From the NCBI GenBank assembly GCA_030704615.1, contig CM060732.1:62851053-62911052 (forward strand): DNA of 60,000 bases. Reading direction: 5' to 3'. Under the pieces are notes generated by a model. The model did no database searches and was not told where the DNA came from. It was given only the letters and a program-made list of their open reading frames with translations. The first letter of the stretch is position 1. The number at the start of each line of letters is the position of its first letter. The DNA is from Takakia lepidozioides (Eukaryota; Streptophyta; Takakiopsida; Takakiales; Takakiaceae). A program made the position numbers and the translations under genes. Positions 42,689 to 53,889 of the stretch are shown here, in pieces.

Positions 42689-43698
42689 ATGGCGGGCGCA
42701 GGGTGGCTGCGGGGATTAGCTCGGCGCTGTCTCTCACAGTTTTCGGCTCCTGCTGGTGTATCTCTGAAATCTGGGAGCATTATATTAGCCCCTTCACATG
42801 AGTTGCATACCCCCCTCTCCTCCCTTGTTGTTTCTAGGTCTTCCTCCGTAGCATCTCCGGCTGGGCTGAGGTCGTTGATCGATACGAGGTTCTTGGTACC
42901 CAGTAGTGTCCAGTATCCAGGTGCAGGGATTGATAATGGGAAGGATTTTTTTTCGATGCTGACGAGCGTGCGGCATTTTGCGAAGAGGGCAAAGAAATGG
43001 CAAGGCTGTATGTATGGCTCTCTCTGTCTGCAGGCATTGGAATCCCAATTTTTCTATTTTGATCCTTCAAAATTTGATAGAGTGTCACATGTGGTTTTGG
43101 AAGGAGTTAGATATTTGAATTTACCATCGAAACATCTGTGCGTTTGTTTAAAGGCAGTGAGTCTAATGATGCAAACCTGTACAGCTAGTACCTGAGTCTA
43201 ATAATACAGAATCCAAGAAGATTGAAACTCTAGGATAGTTTGAAACAGGAACTTGGTTTGGGTACAGTAGGATCTAATGTCTTCATGGGAGGTGGTATGC
43301 AGCACCATATGTCTGGCTACCGGTGGTCCCAGGGGAGCAAGTGCCAGCGTCCCGCCCCAATAAAGGAAGCGTAAAGAATCGCAACCACCAGAAACGCATG
43401 GCACAGCGCATGGCATTTGCCAAGGTTAGTGAATTCCCTCGTAACTCTCTAGGCGGATGTAGTAGCGGTTACTGCTAAGTCAAATTCTTGTGCTACAAGT
43501 TCTCATTTGAAATGTGGGCACTTATCGTCTCTGAGTGAACAGCTGCAAGCTCAAACACGAAGAGAACAGCAAAGGGCAGCCAATATTGCTCGGGATATTG
43601 CTCGCAGAAAGCGTTGGAAAGAAGGGGCTGCAAGAGCCAAGGCATGGGCAGAACTACAAGCAGAACGGAAGTCTGGAAAAGTTGCAATGAAGGGTTAA
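42689..43698 (+). CDS. small, probably mitochondrial protein of unknown function, 3 exons
   Basis: Exons 42689-43007, 43333-43424 and 43543-43698 join in phase to give about 188 residues. The N-terminus (MAGAGWLRGLARRCLSQF) is arginine-rich, lacks acidic residues and looks like a mitochondrial presequence. HFAKRAKKWQG ends exon 1. Exon 2 gives PASRPNKGSVKNRNHQKRM. Exon 3 is a basic, Ala/Arg-rich helix (REQQRAANIARDIARRK, AKAWAELQAERKSG). The basic helical C-terminus is in keeping with an RNA- or ribosome-associated protein, but I cannot assign a family. The start is the first ATG after a GC-rich leader. Confidence 0.7.
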
Positions 43699-45376
43699 AA
43701 ATCAACAGGGGTATGCTTCCTGGCAGTGTCCCTATCTCAGTACTCCTCCAAGCAGGTCATGCGTTTGACAGCCATGGTCATTGTTCATCAGAGTCTGTTG
43801 GATTTAGTTGTGATCTGTGGCATTTAAATTTGGCGATGTGCCCTTCGTAGTAGAGCAAGGTGTTGAGATTCAGAGAAGCTAACCCTAATTTTGGGTGCTA
43901 CACAACGTGATAGAGGAGTCCAGTGGGGCTGCTCATGGTGTCTTATCATCACAGCATTACACTCTGTTTTGTAATGGAGTGTGGTTTGTCTATCAGATAC
44001 CATGTCGTAGGCAGGTGGAACATGTCGAACTGACCTTTTTAGACTGAGAACTTGAGCCATTTCCTGTGGATGCCAATAGAAGTTCACGCCAATTATTATG
44101 GCTAGAGTTTCTGGCAAGCTATTTGCAAGGCATGGGTCTGGGAATCTGAATGTACGTTTTAGGAGGTGATATGGCAAGTTACTATAACCTGTAACACTGC
44201 TGATCTTAATCCTATCCAATTTTGCAAAACCTCCAAGTGAATTGTTTGTCATCTGGATTAATGTACATATGGATCCCACCCTATTAACAGTGGCTACAGT
44301 GCATCCCCATGAGGACAATCCTTGTGGGTTACTTATCCTCTCGGGGGTGGAGCTTGAGTCGCAGCCACCAGCCCAAATTGCCGATTGAGATTGGGGATGA
44401 CCGTCTAACTTGCAGCCCTAGAAGAGGAGATCCCAGAAATGACCACTGCTGAATGTGGGACACCGTTTTGGGTAAACTTTGGTTTTCACCAGAACAATCT
44501 TTGTTTTTACAGGGTTTGGAATTAGGATCACAGCCATTTTTGGGGACATGTTGCTTGCTACATGGGCTGGTCGAACATGAGGGGAGCCCATGAAATGGTA
44601 AGATCATTTGATAAAACACTAAGAGAATGCCTGTGTAACAGTACAACAGCTTTCTATACCATTGTGGCCATAACAGAGTCCACCCCCAACACGAGGCAAT
44701 ACCCGCAACGGGAAATGGCCTTTGTCTACACTTGGCCAGAGTCTTTTCTCTCTCATCTACACAGATCCTGTGTCCTGCCCACACATAGAAGAGAGCCGGG
44801 ATGGATTAGAAGGGAAAGAAGACAGCAGAAGGAGACGCAACATGTGCAGGCTCACTGTGTAGTGAATCGAAGTAGTTCCCCAAAAAGCTCTTCACTAGTG
44901 CCTTGATCTGAAGTTCCGCAGTAAGTTCTTCACTAGTGCCTTGATCTGCAATAGACTGATATGATGTAATTGATTGAACTACTCCCAAGATAACCAAATG
45001 CCTAAACAAGCTTTCCCAATATACAAATTGGAATGGTCCACCATAGAGCTGTGAACTTTCTGTTGAACTAAACTGAAACATTCAAAAACTACAACAGATC
45101 AGCCAAATGTGATCAAGTCTTTTCTCATTCATAGTCATGCAATGTTCACACCCACTGGAGACATCCTTGTCTTCCTCACTGTTTTCATTCACAATTCTGG
45201 ACAAAAGGGGGACAGCTGCAAATTATCAAAACAGGTTATCTTGTTACTTAGTGGCAGCTTGGATATGAGTTAAACTGTCCTCTTGGCATTATGGAAGATT
45301 GGATGCTCCAAGTGAACGTTCTGTAGGGTCGGGGGTGCATCAGTGCTACTGTGATGGCCGACTGGGTCTTTTGCAG
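43699..45376. other. no gene recognised; one diverged SINE-like copy
   Basis: The frames present (up to 164 codons on the minus strand at 43824-44318) have non-protein-like composition. Only the SINE-like copy at 44669-44754 stands out. Confidence 0.4.
44669..44754 (+). repeat. short SINE-like element, diverged copy 3
   Basis: It has the same layout as 1123-1211 and 17731-17818: CATAACAGAGTCCACCCC start, CAATACCCGCAACGGGAAAT core, GGCCAGAGTCTTTTCTCTCTC end. Identity is about 70 percent. No target-site duplication is visible. Confidence 0.5.
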
Positions 45377-47534
45377 AACAAGAGATACCTATGTACTTGT
45401 GACATAAATTTCCCACAATCGGTAAAATGCTGTGTTAACACAGAACTGAGTCTTGTCAGGCAATTGCATGTGAAGACAACCAGAAATACAGGAATTGCTG
45501 TATGCAAAACTGCTGGCAAGAGAGAACCACCCTCTCAGCAGTTGGACAAGTAGGTGTACTGATTCCTATCCCTGGTGTCAGATGCGTTGATCATCGCACC
45601 TTGTTGATTCACACCTCCCTTCCACTTGCCCTGGACAGGTGGTGGTCATGATTTTGTAGCAAAGCTCTCACTTCACAGCTTGTTTTAGTGCCGTGCAGAT
45701 GTGAATGGACAAAAATCTTTCTCTTGACTCTTGGTTCTGATGTTATTGATAACTTTGCAAATTGATATCCTTGTCACTGCGGTCCTTCCACAAGGAAGGT
45801 GACAAGGATAAGGCAAGAATATTGCTCAACTTCCTCATCCCTTAGTTTGGCACACATTCTTACCCACCATTTGTTTGCATTGCCACATAGGACACATGTT
45901 TTGAAGGTATCAAGCATGTGCTCATGCTAAGAGAAAAATTGGGAAAAGTGACCAAGCAAAGCATTTTCTGCTTCTTGAAAGCACTGGCAGGCAAGACCTT
46001 GAGTTCATATTTGTAAATACATCTGTTTATTGAGTACGTAATTGTTGTTGATAGATAATGAATATTCTCACTTGTGAGCTGGTGATGCACTGCTTGCTGT
46101 GTGTTCCAGTTAGCATACTGTGGCTTTTGGGTGCTCAAAGGCTGCAGGCCACCGTGATACCACACATTTGCTGACCACACAGAAAACCAGCAGTACCTGT
46201 CGTATGACCATATAGCTTGGCGAGGTGGCCATTTACTTCTGAACCAGTATCTGAATTAAGTCTTTTACAGTTTTGTGGAATCCGTTTGTGGATAAACATT
46301 CAAGCAGAAGATTGGAGAAATTCCGCTTGATATAGGTCCAAGACAGGTCTCATAGCAACCAAGCATTCTCATAGCCTACGATTGATACTAAAGCAGGTGG
46401 TCTACTGTTTGAGTGTACCTACATGCGTGCAATCTGACACCCGCGGGAAACTAACCCTTCCTGGTCCTCTGCAAAAAATGAGCGAAGTTGGCTTGGCATG
46501 TGCTAGTCCAAGATTCGTTTTTAAGACAGAGGGTGTGTTTGTGTGTAGTATTAGTGCCAAACAGGCAGGTCAGTATACTTGATAGGTCGGGTGTTGCCCA
46601 TGGATACTATGTAGAATGCAGCTTATGGTCTGTAGTATTCCTCATGTAAGTAGCATGTGCAGATTAGTGAGCAGAACATCCATGTGTCTATCAAGGAGTG
46701 TTTTCACCTTAGCTGGGTGCAGAATTAGCTTTTTCTCCACCATAATTGATACTGAGAGTCCGACCGGTCTCATTCTATACCGTTACTGCTATCCCCTTTT
46801 TCCATATAGGATTTCCTCCTCTCTGTCTTTCTGTAGCCTTTCTCATTACAGTGATTAGCAATGTTGTCACATGACAAAAGGGAGGCTATAGCACCAGTGT
46901 TGGAATGTATCTCTTACTACTGGGTATGAAATCTGCTAAGGAAAAATTTGGTCGCTGGCAATTTTGGGCAATGATGCACCCTTTTAACCTGCTGACTAAT
47001 ACATCTTGAAGCCCCTTGTTGGGTTTCAGCTGACCTGGTACATGAACTGAAACAAAATGTCCACTGTGCTTATGCAGAACTGAGAATATGAAATGAATGT
47101 TATGTATTTGCTAGCAATGCTTAGTTCATATCAGAAAAAATGAGATTCTTCTCAAATCTGCTGCTCTAGCTGGAAATAGATCATAACATGGCTACTGGAC
47201 TGCCAGTTATACAAAAGGGAGCGATAGAAAGAAGTTTACTTTTGGCTTTCAAGCCAAGAATGAAAGGGTGCATTCCTGTGGTCTAAAATAAAGTTGCACT
47301 TTCTTCCTTGTTTCTTGTCCACATTCAAATTTAGAGCATCCTGCACAGAAGAAAGACCTGCAAGCTTCTCTTCATGAACTCTTTACAGATCTTCGAGGAA
47401 ACCCACAAGATCCTATGTTTGACGAGGCTACTTCAACCGAAGGCTCTCAATCTCTGGCACTCTTAACTATGGATTTTGGACTAGTTAATGTCCTGTCAGA
47501 CAGCATGCCCGGCCTCCAGATGCTGAGTCACTAG
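45377..47534 (+). CDS. tentative multi-exon gene, unknown function
   Basis: Two exon-like blocks have good borders. 45377-45549 (TTGCAG acceptor, GACAA/GTAGGT donor) encodes a cysteine-containing stretch (NKRYLCTCDINFPQSVKCC). 47335-47534 (TTTAG acceptor to a TAG stop) encodes LQASLHELFTDLRGNPQDP and SLALLTMDFGLVNVL, which looks truly coding. The two do not join in phase directly, so at least one exon between is missing; a candidate ends at 46569. No family recognised. They could belong to two different genes. Confidence 0.35.
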
Positions 47535-47789
47535 GTCCTTGATGATATTACTTGTCTTCGGGTCCCAGCTTGGGAGAACCATCACGCGGAGCCTGTGGAC
47601 AACCCACCTCCACAAATCCTCAGAAAACCATGAGGCTTGATTTTATGTGTCTGAAAGAGAGAAGCAGAAAGTGGGCAACCGAATTCTGCTCTCCTCTCAA
47701 CAGTATGTTCACTGCCATGTAAATCACACTAGGGAAGCTGCCATGATGTACTTAAATGCACGAGGTGCATGGCGATGCTATCCCATGTA

Positions 47790-48600
47790 GTGGATCCATA
47801 CCAGTGTTGGACTGGTATATAGGGTCTGGCCAGGTATCAACCAGGGTATTGAATAACTGACCCGGCTGGTATTGGCTTTTGTAATACTATGGTTCATAAC
47901 CCGGCCGGTATTGGAAATTCCAATACTATGGTTGATAACCGGACCGGCTGGTATTGCCAGGGCAATACCCAGGTGCATACCCGTATGTGGGCAAAAACAA
48001 GGACTATACCATGGTATGAATAGGAAATTGGCTGGGTGCACAATATGTCAGGGTCAGGGTAAGAGGGTGCACATGTGAGGGAGGGCATGTCCAGCCCCAA
48101 GGGTCCGCCACTATGCTTCATTTCTTACCACATGTAGGCAGGCCCACCCCTATTCTTTTATTTTCTTAGCACATGTCTTATGTGGTTGCAATCAGTCTTC
48201 TTTTAACTAAGCTTGCTTCAATTTGGATACTAGAATCTGCAACGTTGTTATTATGTATTGCAAAGACTGAATTTTGCAACATAATAATTAATTTTTTTGT
48301 GAAATCAACTGAAATCTTCTAAATTCATACATATTAACGATTTAGTGGTTTTTTTTATTTTTATTTTTTATTTTTTATGCCCGGGTTGATAACCGGCTGG
48401 TATTAGATTGGAATACCCATCCTATTGATACCCGTCCGCAAATCGAAAATCATATTACTATTGAGAAGCGGCGGATATTAAAATAAAGGGAATCTTTCAA
48501 TACTATGGAACCGGCTGGTATTTGCAAATTAATTTCTTTTCAATACCCGCTGGTATTAGAAAAAATAATACCCGCCCAAGTATCCATACTCTTAAGGGTG
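47790..48600. repeat. tract of interspersed GGTATT/AATACC motifs
   Basis: CCGGCTGGTATT or close variants occur near 47863, 47900, 47945, 48378, 48510 and 48547. They are interleaved with the opposite-strand form (AATACCC, CAATACC) and GTTGATAACC. The motifs are not at a fixed period and alternate in direction, so short hairpins can form. An AT-rich, T-tract middle (48290-48375) separates two clusters. There is no coding potential. Confidence 0.6.
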
Positions 48601-48734
48601 TTCTACAAATCCAGTTCTATTCACTGCCAAGTAAATACCCTGCAGCAAAAAACTTGGCAATGCTAATATCACACTGAGCCACATTTCAGCAGAATTTTAA
48701 ATGTGAGAAACCCAGTTGCATTCTTGAAGGAACA

Positions 48735-50660
48735 GCCATGTGAGTTGGACTGGGATTCTTCATCTCCTAAGAACTGGTGATATTACAATCAATGTCTGCT
48801 CCTTTATTGTTGCCGGGCGTATCCATGCCCAATTCTATGCATCTGTCACTCCCCTCTACTACAGTCATCATTCTCGCCTAGGTGAGTGCTCCATCATTCA
48901 ATCCGAGGTTGGGACCCGCCAAGGCGACCCTTTAAGAGGACCTTTGTTTTCCATGGCTCACGTCCGTGCCCTCATGGCTTCTGCACAAGTACACTCATCT
49001 TGTCTCTTTCCATCGGTGGTAGACGACACGCACATTATAGGCCCTGCCTCGCAGGTACTTCCAGCTTACCATCATTTTGTCACCCAACTCCATGCCGTGT
49101 GCAACCTCGCAAATGTGCGGTGTGGTCTCCGTTCGGTCTACGTGCAGGTTTTGTTCCCCCCGCTCACTTCATTGCTCCGCCCAATGGCATAATCTTGGGA
49201 GTCCCCTTTGGCACCACCCAGTTCACAAAGTCCTTCTTGGAAGATGCACTCCACCAGGATGTCACCCACGCTGATCTCCTTCCTAGGCTTAGAGATGTGC
49301 AGGTAGCATACGAAATCTTGACCAAATACTTCCTTCAGCGTCCCTTCTATCTCTTGCGCACAGTTCCACCTAGCCCAAATTTCCTACACCTTTTATTTGG
49401 GTTTGATTATACCATGATAGCCATTTTCGGGAGATTGTTAGGACCAAGAGCTCTGGAGGGTGCTCAGGTTGCCACGGCAGCAAGCCACCTTGCCCATCTC
49501 TTCCAATGGTGTGGGTCTTTTGTCCACCGTCATTATAGCCCCGGCAGCCTTCCTTGGCAGTTGGGCGTTGGTTGCGCCAGCCCTCGCGTCACGATTTCTC
49601 TGCGACCATCGTTCCATCTTTATGGACGCCGTTGCGCATGTCGACAAATGGCATTTTACCTTCCAACAGCATCTCCGCTCTGCACATGATTTCTTCCGGC
49701 ACCGGCGCGAGCATGTCTACCACCATTTGAGCAGCTGGTTGCTCAAGACCATCTTCAGGAGTCCATTTCCGAGCGCGTACACCGTCATTCCTTTTCCGGC
49801 ATGCTCTCAAGTGCTTCTTCTGAGTTGCATCGGGCCCGACTTCTATCATGCGCAGGACCTGGAGCAGGGGCGTGGTTGGCAGCTCGACTCACTATCGCAC
49901 CTTTAGCTGCCAACCACGCCCCTGCTCCAGGTCCTGCGCATAATTTTCACTACTGCGCTCCGCCTTCGACTCGGTTTACCTCATCCTTCGGCATTGAGCC
50001 TTCAGAGATGCGTCTGTCGTCAGCCCATCGATGACCTTGCCATCCACCTCATTTGCTGCCCATGTGGTGGCGAACGCACTGCATCTCATGATATGGTTCG
50101 TGATGCGGTGGCATCTGTTGCTCTGGGGGCAAGGTATTATGTACTACGTGAGCAACCCCATCTTCGGCCGACGCTCATATCTCACTCTACACGCCGCCTT
50201 GTTGACATCCTCTCTCTGCATACGCTTGCAGATGTTGTTCTTGTTGACCCCACTCGAGCAGATCTGCTATCTCGTGCAGCCACCACACAAGGCATAGCAG
50301 CCACTATAGCAGCTCAAGCCAAGGAGCGCGACTACAGTGATCGTGACCCCACCGATAGATTTCTTCCGCTGGCGGTCGAGATATTTGGCTCCTTGCATAG
50401 GCACTTCGATGATTTCCTTTAGACATGTGCACATCATGCAGCGCAGAGTAGGTCCACTAACATCTCGCATGCCTCCGTTCTTGTCGCATACTATCGGCAG
50501 CGTGTTACAGTTGCTTTGCAGAGAGCACAAACCATATCTATTTTGCATCGGGCTGATGTGGCTGGTTCCGCGTCATCTCATCTTCTGCCTATGCTGCCTG
50601 ACACTTTGCCTGATCTCCTCCAGGCTGTTGGCTGGGAGGGTCGTTCTGGTTGAGTAGCCT
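48735..50660 (+). mobile_element. R2-like LINE: RT domain plus CCHC and probable REL endonuclease, broken
   Basis: The RT core is readable at 48870-49070: SEVGTRQGDPLRGPLF and the catalytic VDDTHIIGP (F/YxDD box variant). The thumb-side region follows in another frame (GIILGVPFGTTQFTKSFL, FGRLLGPRALEG), then a third frame (NGVGLLSTVIIAPAAFLGSW). The C-terminus (49975-50422) has a CCHC motif (CVCRQPIDDLAIHLICC). A segment R-x2-VDI-x10-DVVLVDPT then suggests a restriction-like (PD-D/ExK type) endonuclease, as in R2-type elements. At least two frameshifts and a perfect inverted repeat disrupt it. The 3' region has a pyrimidine stretch and AATAAAA (50800). Confidence 0.75.
49848..49941. repeat. 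perfect 37-bp inverted repeat with 20-bp spacer
   Basis: Arms 49848-49884 and 49905-49941 are exact reverse complements (outer end ATGCGCAGGACCTGGAGCAG). The spacer is 49885-49904. It lies inside the retrotransposon coding region and breaks its frame. It would form a strong hairpin in DNA or RNA. Confidence 0.95.
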
Positions 50661-50716
50661 ACTATAGCTTTTGTTTTCTTCCTGGTTGAGTAGCTTACTA
50701 TAGCTTTGTTTTCTTC
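50645..50716 (+). repeat. tandem pair, about 36-bp unit, in LINE 3' region
   Basis: GGTTGAGTAGCCTACTATAG and GGTTGAGTAGCTTACTATAG are each followed by CTTTTGTTTTCTTCCT or a near match. Confidence 0.85.
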
Positions 50717-50904
50717 CTCTTGTTTCTTTTTTCTTTCCCCCCCCCTTTTTTGGAACTTCTCATCTTTTGTACGTTCGCCCATTGTACATGTTGTAAATAA
50801 AATTTTACAGGGTTTCATCATCTTTCTCCTCTCAGGCTTAATCAGATTCTTCTACTTTCAACTTTGACTACGAATCTACATAATGTATGAAGAAGCAATC
50901 CACA

Positions 50905-50970
50905 AGAACTAAAGGGAAGCTCAAAGAGTTTATGGGACAAAGAAATAAATGAATACTTTATAAGGTCCAC
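50905..50970 (-). repeat. SINE-like family C copy
   Basis: GCTCAAAGAGTTTATGGGAC, then AAAGAAATAAATGAATAC and TTTATAAGGTCC. It resembles the unit at 31615-31690, with the blocks in a different order. Weak. Confidence 0.35.
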
Positions 50971-51594
50971 AAAAAGGTCAAATAGCCTAAATCTTTGCGT
51001 GACAAATCGCACCTGAGCAATTCTGTCCCAGTAGGCTGACATAGTCTTCTCTTCATGTTTGTCCCGAAGCTGTGTTGCTGGCAGAAGGGCTAGAGATAGC
51101 AAAGAACTTTCTGATAGTCAGGCGGCAGAGAGACAAAACCCATTGCTCATGGATTCAACTTGGGGGGGGGGGAAGATGCTATTCTTGACACATTTAGTTT
51201 TGGAGCTTATGCCTTCACTGTAATGTGAAAGTGTTTGTAGATGTTGCTGTACTCAGTCCACTCTTGTGACTTCACTTTTGTGACTTGAATTATCCCAGAT
51301 ATATTTGGCCTTGAATCTAAGCTTAAGCTAGTATCATCCTCCTATATGAGAGGTAGCATTGTGTTTCCCTCCATTGAAGGGGACTACACTTCAATTAACT
51401 GAACTCATGTGTACTCAGTGACCCACCCGCCTTGAGCTGTCCCACTTTCGCAGGGGAGAGAGACAAGACTACTGGGTCAAATTCCTGTTGGACAAAAGCC
51501 CAAGCAGCTTAGAAAGTAAAGCTTGCAATCTATTGAGATTTTCCGCTAAAGGACAACGCAACCCATTTCGGGCAAATCATGATCTCAAACATGT
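50971..51594. other. no gene recognised
   Basis: It contains a short G tract at 51163-51171. No protein-like frame. Confidence 0.4.
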
Positions 51595-51639
51595 TTGGAA
51601 AACATGTTTATTGGAGACCCTCCAACTAAATATTCGAAA

Positions 51640-52075
51640 CAATTGAAACATGGAGTAAAGCTAGACGGTGTCAACTTTATTTCAGTTGTATCTGCTTGCA
51701 GTCATGGAAGTCACTGCTTTGATCTGAGGATAGAGATTATGGCGTCACAGCTATGGTTGCATGGTGGACCTTCTTGGAGGTGGATGAGGCAGAGGATTTG
51801 GTTACCAAGATGCCAATGGAACCGTGCAGGTGTGGGGGTCGTACTCGGTGTTGCAAACTTCCATGGCGACATGGGGTTAGTAGAATGTTCAGCATATGTA
51901 CTACTGTCAACATATGCTTTAGCATCTGCCAGCTGCAGCATAAAAGTGAGAAAATGAGGGAGGGGAGAGGCATCAGGAAGGTGCCAGGGCACAGCTGCAT
52001 CGAGGTTAGCAACCAGGTGCATGTTTTATTTGTACAAGTCAACTTACATACACATGGAAATACATGCTGAGCTAG
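51640..52075 (+). pseudogene. PPR C-terminal fragment
   Basis: Frame-shifted remnants in correct order: GVKLDGVNFISVVSACSHG (P/E1 start), VDEAEDLVTKMPMEP (E motif), SAYVLLSTYA, then RGIRKVPGHSCIEVSNQVHV (PG box/E+). The DYW domain is absent. It is the only plus-strand PPR remnant in the window, an old truncated duplicate of the minus-strand family. Confidence 0.75.
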
Positions 52076-52356
52076 AAAGATTGTTGTGCACAAGAAAGTT
52101 AGATTGATTGAGTCACATGTATGTCAAATGAAATATACACTCGGTCCATGTGCATCGATATTAATACTTCAGCATCGGAAGTATTTAAAACATGGGACTT
52201 CACAGCATAGATTCCGTGTATACATGCGCAATAACACTTTCCAGCTTTTTACGACTACGCATTAGCAGCTGTTGCTGATTGAAGAGTCTGATCGCTATCT
52301 ATGTACAAAATGTACAAAGTTCAACCAAAAGATTCATAGGAATCTTTGCATCAGCT

Positions 52357-53053
52357 TCACGAGTCATTCTTGAACTTCGATTCATCAATTTCGACTCCCT
52401 TTTCTGCCGCAGCTTCCTCTCCAGACTTATCAGTCGTGGCAAGTCCACCCTTGCGGCCCATTTCCTGATAGCCTTCTTTCCCAAGCTGCTCAGCCCGAGT
52501 TTTTCCTCCCTTACTGCGGCCTGCATACGTGCAAAAAATTCAATATCAACAGACTTGCATAATGCGTACTTACGATAATACTATGTGGACTTCTTCCAGG
52601 TGTTTGCTTATGTGACATGTGAAACAATTGCAGTGCAAATATGAATCGTTCCTCCTCCATTCTTGTTTATTTCTCTCGTCAAGAGTTTGCTGCGCTCAGA
52701 TTTTCAAGTAGCTGCCAAAACTGTTGTCCTAACATTTGATGGATAAACTAGAGAAACCAGGTGATTCCTGCTAGATTGTCTTCTCTATGATCGGTTGAGA
52801 AAGAAACCATAGTTTCTAACCAACTTCTTATAGTTTCGGATTAAAGCCTCTCAAGCGGCAGACGAGAGAGAGTACAACCAACCTCAATTGCAGTTAACAA
52901 AATTCATGGAAAATAAACCATATATATAATGTTCATACCCTCCGCCAAGTGCTTCTGAGCTTCCAGGCTCTTGCCACCGGTGCCTCCCTCCACCACAGTC
53001 TCGCCGGCGCGAGCTTTGGCTTCGAGCTCGCTCCTATCGGTATTAGACGACAT
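52357..53053 (-). CDS. Em-like group 1 LEA protein (LEA_5), 2 exons
   Basis: Exon 1 (53053-52939) encodes [20 protein letters not shown] and [17 protein letters not shown]. Exon 2 (52520-52357) encodes [38 protein letters not shown] and ends [10 protein letters not shown]. This is a complete group 1 LEA protein of about 93 residues with a single copy of the 20-residue GGxTRxEQLGxEGYxEMGRKGG motif. The 418-bp intron has canonical GT-AG ends and interrupts a Gly codon. Em proteins are extremely hydrophilic, cytosolic and accumulate in seeds, spores and drying vegetative tissue, where they protect against desiccation. Upstream ABRE and RY elements support ABA/ABI3-type control. Confidence 0.93.
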
Positions 53054-53517
53054 TTTCTCTCCTCTTAGCGGCTCGTCTTTCCCTGCACAGCATGAGGTTC
53101 GTCTGGAGATTTATGTATGATTATACAAGACGATAAAATCTGCATTCAATGCGAGAAACACGCGCGGATGATTGCCAGCCGGTACAATGGACCAGTTAAC
53201 CTTCAACCACAGAGGACCACAGCAGCGAGTCCTGAGTATCCGACAGGCACAAACAACCCATTCATAAACTAAAATTCGAAAGCCTCAAGTTCCAAGCTAC
53301 CCTCTTCCTCCCGGCTCTCAGATAGATCTCTCACACATCCACTGTCAACTGTTATAGCTCGTTCGACTGCAAGAAAAACTGCTGACACCTAGGTGCATTC
53401 TGTCGTGACCAAGCCATTCGAGGCCCCCGAGGGCTCAACAACGCAGATACCTTGCTTCCAGACACTGGAGACTGTTGAAAGCGTACTGTGTGCTGAGGTT
53501 GACGGCGGCGCTAGCCT

Positions 53518-53523
53518 TTATAT
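53518..53523 (-). promoter_or_regulatory. TATA box of the Em-like gene
   Basis: TATAAA on the minus strand, within GGGCATATAAAGGCTAG. It would place transcription start near 53490 and give a 5' leader of about 430 nt before the start codon at 53053. Confidence 0.55.
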
Positions 53524-53692
53524 GCCCACCCAGGAGGGAGGAGCCGGTCACACCTCGACTGGTGACAGCCGGTTCAGACATGTGGGCCCCCACAATATCG
53601 GCAAGTGTGGGGTATGATAACCGGTAATCGCAGGTCGCCCATGCAACCTTACAATTGTTGTACGCAGCGTCGCTGACATGGGCGCTGCCGCT

Positions 53693-53739
53693 GCCACGTT
53701 TCCTTGCTTCATTCCACGTGGCAGAGGTCTCTGCCACGT
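53693..53739 (-). promoter_or_regulatory. cluster of three ABRE (ACGTGGC) elements
   Basis: GCCACGT at 53693-53699, the palindromic CCACGTGGC at 53714-53722 and GCCACGT at 53733-53739. ACGTGGC is the core bound by ABF/ABI5 bZIP factors in Em promoters. They lie 170-220 bp upstream of the TATA box. Confidence 0.75.
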
Positions 53740-53752
53740 AAGCTCTGCTGGG

Positions 53753-53837
53753 CATGCACTGGACGGCTGCTTCAGTGCGTGGAGAAGAGTCAAGTGACAA
53801 GCGATATGGCAGGGCTTGCATGGATTAAGTTACATGC
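53753..53837. promoter_or_regulatory. RY (CATGCA) elements upstream of the Em-like gene
   Basis: CATGCA at 53753-53758, TGCATG at 53817-53822 and CATGCA at 53832-53837. RY motifs are the B3-domain (ABI3/VP1/FUS3) sites that act together with ABREs in Em promoters. Confidence 0.6.
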
Positions 53838-53848
53838 ATTTGTTGATG

Positions 53849-53884
53849 GAGTTCCCTACCACAACCATGCTGGGCTTATCCTGC
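53849..53884 (-). pseudogene. tiny PPR remnant
   Basis: TTCCCTACCACAACCATGCT plus GGGCTTATCCTGCA matches the antisense of the AGYAQ-GCGRE part of PPR genes 2 and 4 at about 29 of 34 bases. On the minus strand it reads AG-stop-AQHGCGREL. The short length leaves some doubt. Confidence 0.5.
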
Positions 53885-53889
53885 AGTAA

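Noticed and set aside
49848-49941. Inverted repeat as transposon terminal inverted repeats
   Set aside because: The spacer is only 20 bp and no target-site duplication flanks the arms. A hairpin or fold-back duplication explains it better.
49848-49941. Inverted repeat as an intrinsic terminator
   Set aside because: This is plant nuclear DNA inside a retrotransposon coding region and no T tract follows.
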